Origin: Mesorhabditis belari
Lineage: Eukaryota > Nematoda > Chromadorea > Rhabditida > Rhabditidae
Length of the DNA: 64,000 nucleotides
Direction: 5' to 3'
Assembly (NCBI GenBank): GCA_958450365.1
Contig: CAUEEP010000759.1
Coordinates: 466,001-530,000 of the forward strand
Of the stretch, positions 40,601 to 49,936 are shown piece after piece. The position numbers were made by a program, and so were the translations under genes. The number at the start of each line of letters is the position of its first letter. Positions within the stretch are counted from its first letter, which is position 1. The notes under the pieces are model-generated. The model ran no database searches. It saw only the letters and a list, made by a program, of their open reading frames with translations, and had not been told where the DNA came from.

Positions 40601-41231
40601 TAGTAGTCCATTGTAGTCCATTGTAGTCCATAGTAGTCCATTGTAGTCCATCGTAGTCCATTGTAGTCCATAGAAGTCCATAGTAGTCCATTGTAGTCCA
40701 TAGTAGTCCCTAGTAGCCCATAGTAGTCCATAGTAGTCCATAGTAGTCCATAGTAGTCCCTAGTAGTCCATTGTAGTCCATAGTAGTCCATAGTAGTCCA
40801 TTGTAGTCCATAGTAGTCCATAGTAGTGCATAGTAGTCATCTTTTTGTTCTTTGTATGCTTGTGTAGAGATTCGAATCTGGTTCCGGGCATTCTTGATTG
40901 TAAAAAGGGTAAAATACACAATTCATAATGAAATGTTTAGGCTAAACGCGATGTTAAACAGAAAATCTCATTGATTTTCGTGCTCACTTTACTTTTGCCA
41001 ATCGTTTTCGCACTTTTCTTTGTTTATTTCCTCAAATGTCTTCGATTCAGTGAGTTTATTTGAAAGTTTTAAATCGAATTTCCAATTTCTAAGCTCTTTT
41101 TGGGAAAACGTGGTAAACTGGTACAGAAATTGAATTCAAGCAAAGATCTAAGAATGATTATTATCATTAATGACTTTTTTATTTATCATTAATGACAATT
41201 TTCAGCTCTAAAGCAAGAAAAGACAAAATAA
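37680..41231 (+). CDS. multipass membrane protein, Frag1/DRAM/Sfk1 (PGAP2-like) family
   Basis: Six exons fit in phase: 37680-37807, 38760-38874, 39774-39902, 39955-40064, 40941-41049 and 41206-41231 (TAA). This gives about 205 residues. The true start is upstream and unresolved: exon 37680 begins in phase 2 and no in-frame ATG precedes it. Membrane segments: LATILLPIFSFFLIF, FLMIPFFVFSAMIMVLN, SLFTGISQNVSLLALT, IFFCFFIGFTYFYCVSL and LIFVLTLLLPIVFALFFVYF. Diagnostic blocks: KVYLPAISRLMNLRLTRTFW (FLPSIS...RFIWR in PGAP2) and LALTLVGERENGNLHTIFF (LGLTYVSSREN..H..FF in the family). PGAP2 relatives act in GPI-anchor remodelling and DRAM relatives in lysosomal membranes. I cannot tell which applies. 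Introns hold nested MITEs, a 19-bp minisatellite and a 10-bp array. The last exon encodes a short Lys-rich cytosolic tail. Confidence 0.8.
37839..38600. mobile_element. family A MITE split by a family B MITE
   Basis: The left end TACCGTATTTTCTCTAATA is at 37839-37857. The continuation TAGTAGTGCACC... runs from 38396 to GAAAATACGGTA at 38600. The interruption is the family B copy 37858-38395. It is in intron 1 of the PGAP2-like gene, as far as the model goes. A further family A-like start (TACCGTATTTATTCTAATAG) follows at 38608. Confidence 0.9.
37858..38395. mobile_element. fold-back MITE, family B, copy 2
   Basis: Ends TTTGATTGGTGAATTGAAAA and the inverse of TTGGGTTGGTGAATTGAAAA, with TA at both sides inside the family A host. 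The interior is reversed relative to copies 1 and 3. Confidence 0.9.
39205..39416. repeat. 19-bp minisatellite, GAGCTCGCGTCTGGAAGCT
   Basis: About eleven nearly identical units, one with GGAAACT. SacI-like GAGCTC in every unit. It lies in an intron of the PGAP2-like gene. Confidence 0.95.
40070..40915. repeat. 10-bp array CATAGTAGTC between inverted flanks
   Basis: About 65 tandem units of CATAGTAGTC with TTGTAGTC, TCGTAGTC and AGAAGTC variants occupy about 40160-40842. Higher-order blocks (ATAGTAGTTCAATGTAGTCC at 40371 and 40461) show segmental duplication. The flanks are inverted copies: AATCTCTACATAAACATACA AAGAAC on the left, GTTCTTTGTATGCTTGTGTA GAGATT on the right. Minus-strand ORFs of repeating MDYYGLLWTT are artefacts. 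Confidence 0.9.
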
Positions 41232-41457
41232 TGGGCTGTATCGAAAAGTTCGCGCACACTTTCCAAAAGAAGCTCGATTTTACAGCTAAAACCCAGATCG
41301 AAATACGACTTACTATATAGTATTTTGACTTACTATATAGTACATTCTGGGGAACATTTCTACACCTAAATCATCCTGATCTGAACCACCTAGCTCTCTA
41401 GGGAAGTCAAAGAAACATTGTAGTGCGCTGAAGGCAAACTGTCATCGCGTTCATCTA

Positions 41458-42125
41458 TTGGGTTGTCCAGTGATGAATGCGCGTTTTTACTATTTTGTAA
41501 ATTTCTCAAGATATCGAACAGATGTATATGAGTGTTATATATCATTCAAAAGTTGAAGATCTCCTCTACATTTTGATATAAAAAAACTTTGGAATTTGTT
41601 CAGCTTTTGGGCAAATTGATTGGACAAAGGGAGAGGTCGTTTTCGAAAAAACCATTTCAGCTTAGCTATTCCTCAAGCCATCCCAGCCATCCCAGCTTAG
41701 CTATTCCTCAAGCCATCCCAGCCATCCCAGCTTAGCTATTCCTCAAGCCATCCCAGCCATCCCAGCTTAGCTATTCCTCAAGTTTTATGGTGTAAAATAA
41801 CCGCCCAGAAAAGTAAAGATGCTCTGAAATTGTTATATTTTTTAAAAAGTTGTATTGATATATCTATTGGCCAAACATCAAACGGTTAACTCAATTTGAG
41901 CGGAGCCAAAACTTGATCCAAAGGCACCCTTCCATTTTTTGGCCACCTCTTCTTCTGTGCAGTCAATTTGCCCAAAGCTGAACAAATTCAAAAACTTTTT
42001 ATATCAAAATGTAGAGGAGATCTTCAGCTTTCGAATAATACTCATAAATATCTTTTTCTTGATTTCGGTATCTTGAGAAATTTACAAAATAGTGAAAAAC
42101 GCGCATTCATAACTGGACAACCCAA
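41458..42125. mobile_element. fold-back element, TTGGGTTGTCCAGTNATGAA ends
   Basis: Arms of about 190 bp, TA at both flanks. Shared blocks include TACATTTTGATATAAAAA and GCTTTGGGCAAATTGA. The centre holds a 35-bp tandem repeat (CTTAGCTATTCCTCAAGCC, CATCCCAGCCATCCCAG), 3.3 units at 41660-41780. Confidence 0.9.
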
Positions 42126-42566
42126 TATTTGAACCTGTTTTTAATTGAAAAATCTTTCAAAAAGCCTTTTAATTAAAAGTTGAATTGTTATTTTAAAAGA
42201 ATAAAGTCTCTTAGAAAAATAAAAACGTAAAATATTCTTTAAAAAGATGTAAAGTTACTCCAGTTTTCTTTAATAATTTGAATTTTTGTAAATCTTTCTG
42301 AATTCGTTACTTTTTTCTATTTTAAACAAAATACAGTTTTTGAAATGCATCGAAGAATGAAAATGTCAAAAATTCCAGCATACGAGCTCTTCTGTTTATC
42401 TGAATATCTCACCATTTGCGTGATTTTTGCCTTTCATCTCACCACACTCAAAGATCTCAACTTTAATGTAATATTGGTGCATAAAACAAATAAACCATTA
42501 AAGTTTCGTATATAAAAGTAACTCAATAAAAATATTCATTCAATAAACATTTATTTACAAATGATT

Positions 42567-43709
42567 TTAAACATAAAAATATATAGAAAAGTTTACGATA
42601 TACTTTTCCACATTTTTAGCTTTTCTCGCGTCATTTTCTTGGGTTTTTTCGGGATCGTCTCTGAAAAAAAAGGAGATAAGTAGTTAGTTAGATAAGATAA
42701 GATATTGGTGAGAAATATATACCGTAAATACTGTAATATTAGCCCACCCCGCTCGTACAGTCGCGTAGTCACAAAAGTTTTTTGTATTTGATTTTTTTCA
42801 AAGCGCCCATACTTTCAAAAAATGCGTCTTTAGTATCAAAAAATAGCCCTGAATTTCAGCTATTTTTTGATACCTAAACGCGCATTGTAGCATAAACCAG
42901 TGTCGAGAAAAGCGCGTTCAAAGCTAGACTACGCAACACTCCGCACCGTCATTATGGGGCTGGGGTACTATTACGTATTTACGGTATGTATTTAGTTAGA
43001 TAAGATATTGGTGAGAAATATATACCGTAAATACTGTAATAGTACCCCACCCCCCCCTCGTATAGTCGCGTAGTCACAAAAGTTTTTTTGTATTTGATTT
43101 TTTCAAAGCGCTCGTACTTTCAAAAAATGCGTCTTTAGTATCAAAAAATAACGCTGAAATTCAGGGCTATTTTTTGATACCTAAACGCGCATTGTAGCAT
43201 AAACCAGTGTCGAGAAAAACTCGTTCAAAGCTAGACTACGCAACGCTCTGCACCGTCATTATGGGGCTGGGGTACTATTACAGTATTTACGGTAAGTATT
43301 TAGTCAGATAAGATAAGAAAAAAGTAGAAAGAGTCGTTAGTTTTAAATAGATAAATGTAAATTTTAGTTTTAATTGACATGCAATACCTTTTGAGACTTT
43401 TCGAGACATCTTTGGTGTGTTGTGATCCTGAAAACGAATGCTAAGTCGTTAAAAAAGTTTTGTTTTATTGTTTTATTGTTGTTTTATTGTTTCAAATTTA
43501 GCTCATTCTACTCCTGGCTTCAATTTCTATTTCCTGCTTATCTAAATAAGAAAATGAAGAATTCAGTGTACCAGAAAGGATTTGTTTACAGATTTAAGCA
43601 CCAAGTATGATACGATGTCGAGTATAGAAGCTTTTTTCTACCTCTCTTGGTCTGACAATCATGATTCCGATCTCCATAAATTGAATCACAGCATTCGTGA
43701 ACATTCGTG
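42567..43709 (-). CDS. 3' part of an unrecognised gene
   Basis: Three minus-strand exons agree in phase: 43642-43709, 43388-43427 and 42567-42660 (TAA 42567-42569). The product contains TNVHECCDSIYGDRNHDCQ followed by a Lys/Asp-rich stretch (SQHTKDVSKSLKRDDPEK) and a short hydrophobic end (NFSIYFYV). The last hydrophobic residues may simply be read-on before the stop. Upstream, 43870-44106 is open on the same strand with Cys-rich residues (ANLKCCFLTDDTL) and may be another exon, but no in-phase junction was found. The intron before the last exon holds two family C MITEs. No family is recognised. Confidence 0.4.
42719..43291. mobile_element. two tandem family C MITEs with shared flank
   Basis: Copies 42719-42985 and 43021-43291 start TACCGTAAATACTGTAATA and end with the inverse. 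Each contains the hairpin TATCAAAAAATAGC...GCTATTTTTTGATA. The flanking TTAGATAAGATATTGGTGAG AAATATA is repeated before both, so the whole unit was duplicated in tandem. Confidence 0.85.
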
Positions 43710-44247
43710 CTGAAAGTTACTATTGAAAAGCTTTCCCAGAAGACTGAAAAGCTTTAAATCTTTCACAAGACAGAGAAAATAATGAAAATGAAATGATTTT
43801 TCAAAAAATTTCAAAAGAGTTGATTCAAAATTGACTTTGACTTTGACTCTGACTTAAAAGTCATTGATTTCACATTTGTGATGGTTTCTGAATGATCACG
43901 GGGTATTTATAAGCTGGGAATTTATAAGCTTTCCCCATTTGGTGTTCCGTTGAACGCAATGTATCATCAGTGAGGAAACAGCATTTCAAATTCGCCCCAA
44001 AAAACAGACACAAAATTTGCAAATCCTTTGTGGCGTCACGAGGTCGTGTACTCTTGTTGTATGGGAAATCTGTAGTCAAATCTGTACCTGGGAAATCTGT
44101 AGTCAAATTTTGAAAGTTTCAAAATGCTTTGAATCACCAATCAGGAAGATCAATCAAGAATCAATCAAAGAAAGCGCTATTGATCTTCCACAACACCTTG
44201 TCCATAGATCATATTGATCATTAGTAAAAATTGAATAATTTCTAATA
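43710..44247. other. spacer, possible further exon on the minus strand
   Basis: See the gene at 42567. Otherwise AT-rich DNA with a small direct repeat (GGGAAATCTGTAGTCAAA, twice near 44065-44110). Confidence 0.35.
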
Positions 44248-44782
44248 TTGGGTTGTTGAATTGAAAACTGCGGGACTTTGAACTGAAATTTATTCGGCAT
44301 AAAACCATCAATTCATTCCAGATAATTTCCATTATTATTGACGACTTCTGCCCATTTTACAGACAATTTGCGGATTCCTCTTTCGTAGTAGGATTTTGGT
44401 TTGTGTGTGAGACAAGTGTGAGAGGACTGGAGGACTGGAGATGTCCCAGCTTGAGCATTTGAGCACTTTCTTCAAAAGAAACCCATTTTGGTGTCAATAG
44501 AAAAGTTGTAGAGAATCAAAAATTAGGCTTATAGCCAAATTTCCAAAAAGATACACTTAGTAGTTTCGCTTAAAATGCAAGTTTTGTTGCAAGTTTTGTG
44601 AAAATTCGTAAATTTGGCATTTCTTGAAAACCAGTTTTTGAATCGTTCTGAAAATTTGGATATAAGCTTGATTTTTGATTCTCTACAACTTTTCCATTGA
44701 CACCAAAATGGGTTCCTTTTGAAGAAAGTGCTCAAACTGTCACATATGACAATAGCCCGCAGTTTTCAATTCACCAACCCAT
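44248..44782. mobile_element. fold-back MITE, family B, copy 3
   Basis: Starts TTGGGTTGTTGAATTGAAAA after TA. Ends with the inverse of a slightly altered end. Same internal order as copy 1. A detached right end (TTTTCAATTCACCAACCCAA) lies at about 44900-44925. Confidence 0.85.
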
Positions 44783-45664
44783 TAAAATCAATCAATCAAA
44801 TCCAGTTTTCGAAATTTTATCAATTTAAACTTTAGGCTTTAAGCTTATAACTTTAGGTAAAGCTTGGCGGTAACTGCTCGAGCTTAGGCTTAGGCTTTTC
44901 CAGTTTTCAATTCACCAACCCAATACATTCACAACAAAGTCCTTTTTGTTTTTTTTTTGATCTTCAACAGTTAGCCGAGCTCTGATCAACTTTAAAAGTT
45001 TCAAAATGCTTATGATCAATCAAGAATAAGCGGATTTGAATGAAACGGCTCTAAAAGAAGTATCTTTTTCTTTTCTGCTTAAACAATCAGACTCAAGTCA
45101 AAACTCTGAACTGACCAATAAGCCAAGTTTTCTAATTGTCAGCTTTACATTAAGCTTACAAAGATTGTCAAGAATTTCTGCATATTTGCTGAATGATTGG
45201 AGTTGGGAATTGGTTGCAAAAGTGCGTGTTTTGATGCAAAAGATGGTACATAAGGCTTTTTGGAGTTTGGAAAAGAGGGAAAAGAGAAAAAGAAAAAAAA
45301 GATCGGAGAGAGGAAAAGAAGAAACGGGTACATTTCACGGGAAAAGAAAATTGAGAAAAGACAAATGAATTGAGAAAGAAAGAGAGGATGTTCTCTATCT
45401 CTTTCTTGTGTTCTCATCTCCGGAATTCCCCAACAATAGGCCGATTGGTGCGGATTTTTTTTGAAAAAGGGAAAAAAAGAGAAAACAAACTCTTCTCGGC
45501 AAGAAATTGGCAAGAAATTCTGCCAAACACTCCACATTGGCATCTTCGAGGTTTGGATCTGAAAAAGGATTCTCCTTTTTGATTGTAAATTATTCTTTCA
45601 TTACCCAAAGCTTTATTTCATTTCATTCTTTTATTATTGCTTTTGATTTATTTTCTCTGATGTA
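44783..45664. other. spacer with long unrecognised ORFs
   Basis: Frames stay open on both strands at 45036-45600. Parts are Lys/Arg-rich because of purine bias (45265-45370). I see no splice-consistent model or family motif. Confidence 0.3.
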
Positions 45665-45881
45665 CAGGGTGACCAAGAATTACCGCAACAACGTCGTATT
45701 ATGTTATGAGCTCCATTTCATTTTTTGTTTATCTATTTTTATGGTTTTGTGTATTTTTCTTATTTTATGGTATGATTACTAACTTTCTAAGTAAACCTTT
45801 CGAGATGGGTTGCATATTTGGTTAAAAGCCGGCTGGTTTAGGCTTAGGCTTTTGTGTGTTGCGGTAATTCTTGGTCACCCT
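45665..45881. mobile_element. MITE, CAGGGTGACCAAGAATTACC ends
   Basis: Inverted ends CAGGGTGACCAAGAATTACC GCAACA, TA at the flanks, AT-rich middle. Tc1/mariner-type. Confidence 0.85.
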
Positions 45882-45961
45882 ATATAAAATATTGCATAAT
45901 TTCTAATACATTCACAAAAAAGTCCTTTTTGATCCTTTTTTTGTTTTAAACGACTCTATTA

Positions 45962-46855
45962 TTAGGTTGATGCAAAAGTCTTTTTCATTTTTTTCGTACT
46001 TCTTTTGAAAAATAACAAAGTCATCAATTAACATATGGTTTACTCTAAATGAAAAGTGTTTATTAAAAAATACCGACTGGGGCTACCAGTGGTGAATTTA
46101 TCGCATACACGAAATATATCAATCACAATACAACGACACACACAATACTAGGCTATATCTTAACTTAACCCACGTCATGACAGACGGCTCCCTAACCCTA
46201 AGCTCAATGGGGAACTAAATAGCTTTTTTGGTGGTGAAGGGAAGATGACGATGAAGGAGTGGCTTGTCACTTTAAAGAACTGGGGCCACAACCACCAGAC
46301 TGCCCTCCAGAAAACCTCTCAACCCGAAGGGAAAGGAAATCCGAAGGGGGTGACCATGTCGCATGTGGGGTTCGAACCCTCGACCTTCCGATTAAGATAA
46401 AAGACACTTAACCAGTCAGCCACACGTGCTCCTTATTGTTGAATTTCCCATCTTTTTAAGTCAATTTGGGTTCACTTTCAAGCAAATTCGAGAGTGAAAA
46501 CGGGTTTTTCATAAAAATCTATAAAAACCTCTATAAAGAAATTGGCTGAATCAATTTCTCTGAAAATCTGAAAAAATATCTAACTTTTTGTGCTCTATCT
46601 TTTATTTATTAACATCAAGATTGGTTTCCTTAGCTAAAGCGTCTAAAATGCATCATCGAGCCGTCGCCTTTTTTGACTACCCGATTTCAGACTCTCAAAA
46701 AAATCTAGACATAAGACATGTTAAACTCGTTTTAATGTCATTTTGCAGAAAAATAATTGGCCTTTCAAATGCAATAAACCGTTGTTCAATTGGTGCATTT
46801 GTTACTTTTTAACGGAAGTACGAAAAAAATGAAAAAGACTTTTGCATCAACCTAA
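45962..46855. mobile_element. mariner-type MITE carrying a SINE insertion
   Basis: Ends TTAGGTTGATGCAAAAGTCT and its inverse, TA flanks. The body matches the element at 11620-12140 up to 46061 and again from about 46438. Between lies the SINE. Confidence 0.9.
46062..46437 (-). mobile_element. tRNA-derived SINE
   Basis: The minus strand begins GGAGCACGTGTGGCTGACTG (A box), continues TTTTATCTTAATCGG (CTT in the anticodon position, as in a lysine tRNA) and GAGGGTTCGAACCCCACATG (B box). The acceptor stem pairs in six of seven positions. About 300 bp of unrelated GC-richer body follows, ending in a T-run. TTATT stands at both edges, a short target duplication in the host MITE. Confidence 0.75.
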
Positions 46856-47070
46856 TAGGTTGTCCAATAAGTAATGCGTGTTTTGACACGATTTTCAAAA
46901 TATCACAAAATTAACAAAAGAGAACTTTATTAATCGATATATTCTCCACAACAATCAACAACATTTCTCCATCGTCCGAGCAAAGAGTGAAGTCCGTCAT
47001 AATAGAATGAAGCTGGTTTCGATGAGTAACATCGAAATAAGTAACACGCATTACTTATTGGACAACCTAA
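46856..47070 (-). mobile_element. mariner-derived MITE, TTAGGTTGTCCAATAAGTAA ends
   Basis: It abuts the previous element. The inner minus strand still reads LHSLL...RWRNVVDCCGEY, a piece of a mariner transposase C-terminus in two frames. It is therefore an internally deleted mariner. Confidence 0.8.
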
Positions 47071-47159
47071 TATATTAACTGTAGATTTGAAAATTTATAA
47101 CCTGAAATTCTGGAATGGCGAATTCAAATCAATTATTACTTTTTGAACAACTTTATTAT

Positions 47160-47330
47160 TACTTTATTTACTTTAATAAACATTCCTTTACTTTATTGAA
47201 CATTATTTTACTTGATTGAACATTACTTTACATTATTGAACATTACTTTACTTTATTGAACATTATTTTACTTTATTGAACATTCCTTTACTTTATTGAA
47301 CATTATTTTACTTTATTGAACATTTCCAAG
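47160..47330. repeat. 20-bp minisatellite, TTTACTTTATTGAACATTAT
   Basis: About eight units, differing mainly at ATTAT/ATTCC/ATTAC. Confidence 0.9.
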
Positions 47331-47504
47331 CCAATACAGTCATCAAAAAACTCTAAAACTTGAGTAATTCAATCAAATTAAAGAAAAAAAATCGAATTTA
47401 GGTTTGACACACAAAATATCGAATCGATACTATATTAAACAATAGAGAGATTTAAAAGTATAACAATTTAGCCTTGTCAAACAATAAGCCTTGTCTGAAA
47501 ATTT

Positions 47505-47695
47505 CCTTTAAAATTTTATTTAAAATTTTCTTTAAAATTTTCTTTAAAATTTTCTTTAAAATTTTCTTTAAAATTTTCTTTAAAATTTTCTTTAAAATTT
47601 TCTTTAAAATTTCCTTTAAAATTTTATTTAAAATTTTCTTTAAAATTTCCTTTAAAATTTTCTTTAAAATTTCATTTAAAATTTCCTTTAAAATC
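47505..47695. repeat. 12-bp minisatellite, TTTAAAATTTTC
   Basis: About sixteen units, each containing the palindrome AAAATTTT. ORFs of repeated FKIF (+) and KKIL (-) are artefacts of the 12-bp period. Confidence 0.95.
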
Positions 47696-47996
47696 CAGTT
47701 TTTCCTCCCTTCAAGAAACACCTTTGTATATCGTTTGTACAATTGTTTCACCGAGAAACAATTCAGAATGAATGAAAAGAAAATGGAAAGAGAGACGGGT
47801 CCATGGGTATTGGAAAGGGGTATTGTTGAATACACGTAGTCCTTCACTTCACCTAGTCAGTTTTCAGTCAGTCCATTTCCCATCCATTGTTATTCTCTAG
47901 GCTTGCGTGCTCCTTTTCCATTCTTTTCTGTACATCCATCCAAGTAGTGCTTGGATCCGCCATTTGTGACGTGCAATCGCTTCCCCTTTTCGAGCT

Positions 47997-48424
47997 GTTC
48001 ACTTGAGTCGACCGTTCGTTCGGCTAAGTATCACTTCGGATTTGTTTTTTGCCATTGACATCACACCTTTCTCTAATAGGTCATGTAGAAAGGTGGGCGG
48101 GTGGCCATCCTGTTGGCCATTCTGTTGGCCATTCTCATTCTGTTGTCAATTTCAATTCTGAACATCAATTTGAAAGTTTATTGAACATTTTATAGCATTA
48201 AATAACTTTATTTATGTTTGAGTGATGCAAGAACAATGCTAGAAAGATTTCTTTTGGTTTTTTTTCTTTGAAACACTCACTGCTTATTGCTATATCCTAG
48301 TTTTCTTTAAAAACCTTTCAATTGATCTATCTATTAGAATGATAGTAATACTAGCTATTAAAGATTTCACTATTTCGTCTCTTTTAATGTTTCGTCTCTC
48401 TTTAACGTCTCAATTAACTAAATC
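47997..48424 (+). repeat. dispersed repeat, copy 1
   Basis: Nearly identical to 62901-63319: GTTCACTTGAGTCGACCGTT, GTTGGCCATTCTGTTGGCC, AGTGATGCAAGAACAATGC and CTATTAAAGATTTCACTAT. No inverted ends and no coding frame. Confidence 0.9.
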
Positions 48425-48469
48425 TACTTAATGTTATTTATTTTGAGATAATACTTCCGCTAGCTTATA

Positions 48470-48702
48470 CACTACTGGACAACGAAATATCATATTTGAA
48501 AAAAGATCATCACTTTCGCGCGTCTGTAACCCCCTTGTCTTTACCGTATTTCTAAATATTAATATTACCATTGTGTAGCCCTTGAAAAGAGCTTTCAGAA
48601 AATGTATAACACTAATAGTTGAAACTCAAAGACAACGGAGTTACAGACGCGCGAAAGTGACGATCGTTTTTCAAATATCATATTTCATTGTCCAGTACTG
48701 TA
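48470..48702. mobile_element. fold-back MITE, about 58-bp arms
   Basis: ACTGGACAACGAAATATCAT...ACTTTCGCGCGTCTGTAAC on the left, and the inverse at 48640-48700. Confidence 0.85.
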
Positions 48703-48789
48703 GTTCATACATTCATACTTTCATATTGTTATATTGCTATGCAAACAAGCGTTTAAAATCTATGTTTAACAAAGTATTAATAGTAGTTT

Positions 48790-48915
48790 AATTTAAGTTT
48801 AATAAGTTTAGTTTTAATAATTTAATAAGCTTGATTTTAATAGTTTAATAAGCTTAATTTTAATAATTTAATAAGCTTGATTTTAATAATTTAATAAGCT
48901 TAGTTTAAGATTAAT
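48790..48915. repeat. degenerate minisatellite, TTTAATAAGCTTGATTTTAA
   Basis: About five units with a HindIII-like AAGCTT. Confidence 0.8.
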
Positions 48916-49081
48916 ACTTTTGTGGCGAATAGCCACTAAAAAGTTACCTAACTCTGACAGCCTAAAAATTGGAAAAGTATTACGGAAATCCGTGCGTCTT
49001 CATTCTATTTCGCGCCCCAAATCATTTATTGTTTTGTAGCTTGTTAGCTGAATATCTTGTGTTAAAGCCTATAGGTTTTGT

Positions 49082-49290
49082 AGACTAGCGCACTATCCAC
49101 TAGACAGCCGCTGCTCTTCCTTCCCGTCGTCGTGGCGCCCTTTTATAGGCAAGGTGGCAGTTTGGCGAAATTTGTCAAAACTTTGCACGCTTATATCTCG
49201 AAAACCAAGGCCCGTCAGCAAAAACGGATTACAGATTTCGAATTCTCGTAATCGATTTACCTTTGTGCCAAAGTGTCGCGTCTTCTGTTA
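49082..49290 (-). repeat. promoter-bearing repeat, inverted copy of 6525-6735
   Basis: The minus strand carries the same GCCTATAAAAGG box. Around it, TTAGCTGAATATCTTGTGTT AAAGCC recurs three times (49040-49065, 49296-49320, 49378-49400). Confidence 0.75.
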
Positions 49291-49936
49291 GCTTCTGTTA
49301 GCTGAATATCTGGTGTTAACGCCTATAGGTTTTCTTGGGTTAAAGCCTTGTTTTGTCATTTATTCTTTTGTAGCTTGTTAGCTGAATATCTTGCGTTAAA
49401 GCTTATATAAGGCAACTGTTGGTTTGATGTCATTTGATGTGTTTTTACTTTTTCTGCTTTCCTTTCATCATGTGTAAGTTGTTTCCTAATTAGGACGAAA
49501 TTGTTTCTGTTTTTTATCGTCGCTTTTAATTGAATTGTCGATTTTATGTGAAAATTGCTCAAGTAGCTCAAGGAGAGCTCAAAGAGAGCTCAAGGAGAGC
49601 CCAAAAGTCAGTTAGTGAGAGTCAGTCGGCTATTGAATAAAGTATCTTAGTTCAAGTGAGATCAGATATCTCGAAACAAGAAATAACGTGGCTTGAGTGA
49701 AGAGTGCCAAGCATGCAAAGTATTTCTTTACAACTTTATTGTAATCTAATTTTTGGATCTAAATCATTATTGCTTTTATCATCGATTGATAGCCGAATTG
49801 ATAGGTTGTTCATGTTAAAATCTACTCTTTTTCGTAACTCTTTCCACTGATTACTTTTTTTCTTGTAAAAGTTGATTTACAAACCTTTAGATATGATTAG
49901 ATTGAAATTTCTTATATTTTTAGCTATCAACAAACT
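49291..49936. other. upstream region of the secreted orphan gene
   Basis: Short repeats (GAGAGCTCAAGGAGAGC near 49570). TTTTTAG ending 49923, followed by CTATCAACAAACT and ATG, suggests a trans-splice acceptor. Confidence 0.4.

Noticed and set aside
40160..40842. Regular repeats and long ORFs suggestive of a CRISPR array or a repeat protein
   Set aside because: A 10-bp tandem unit without unique spacers, in a eukaryotic intron. The long ORFs follow only from the repeat lacking stops.
45036..45368. 110-codon ORF with a basic tail
   Set aside because: The tail comes from a purine-rich run. No homology or splice sites, and the opposite strand is equally open.
47452..47847. Overlapping ORFs of 121 and 131 codons on opposite strands
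   Set aside because: Both arise from a 12-bp palindromic minisatellite.
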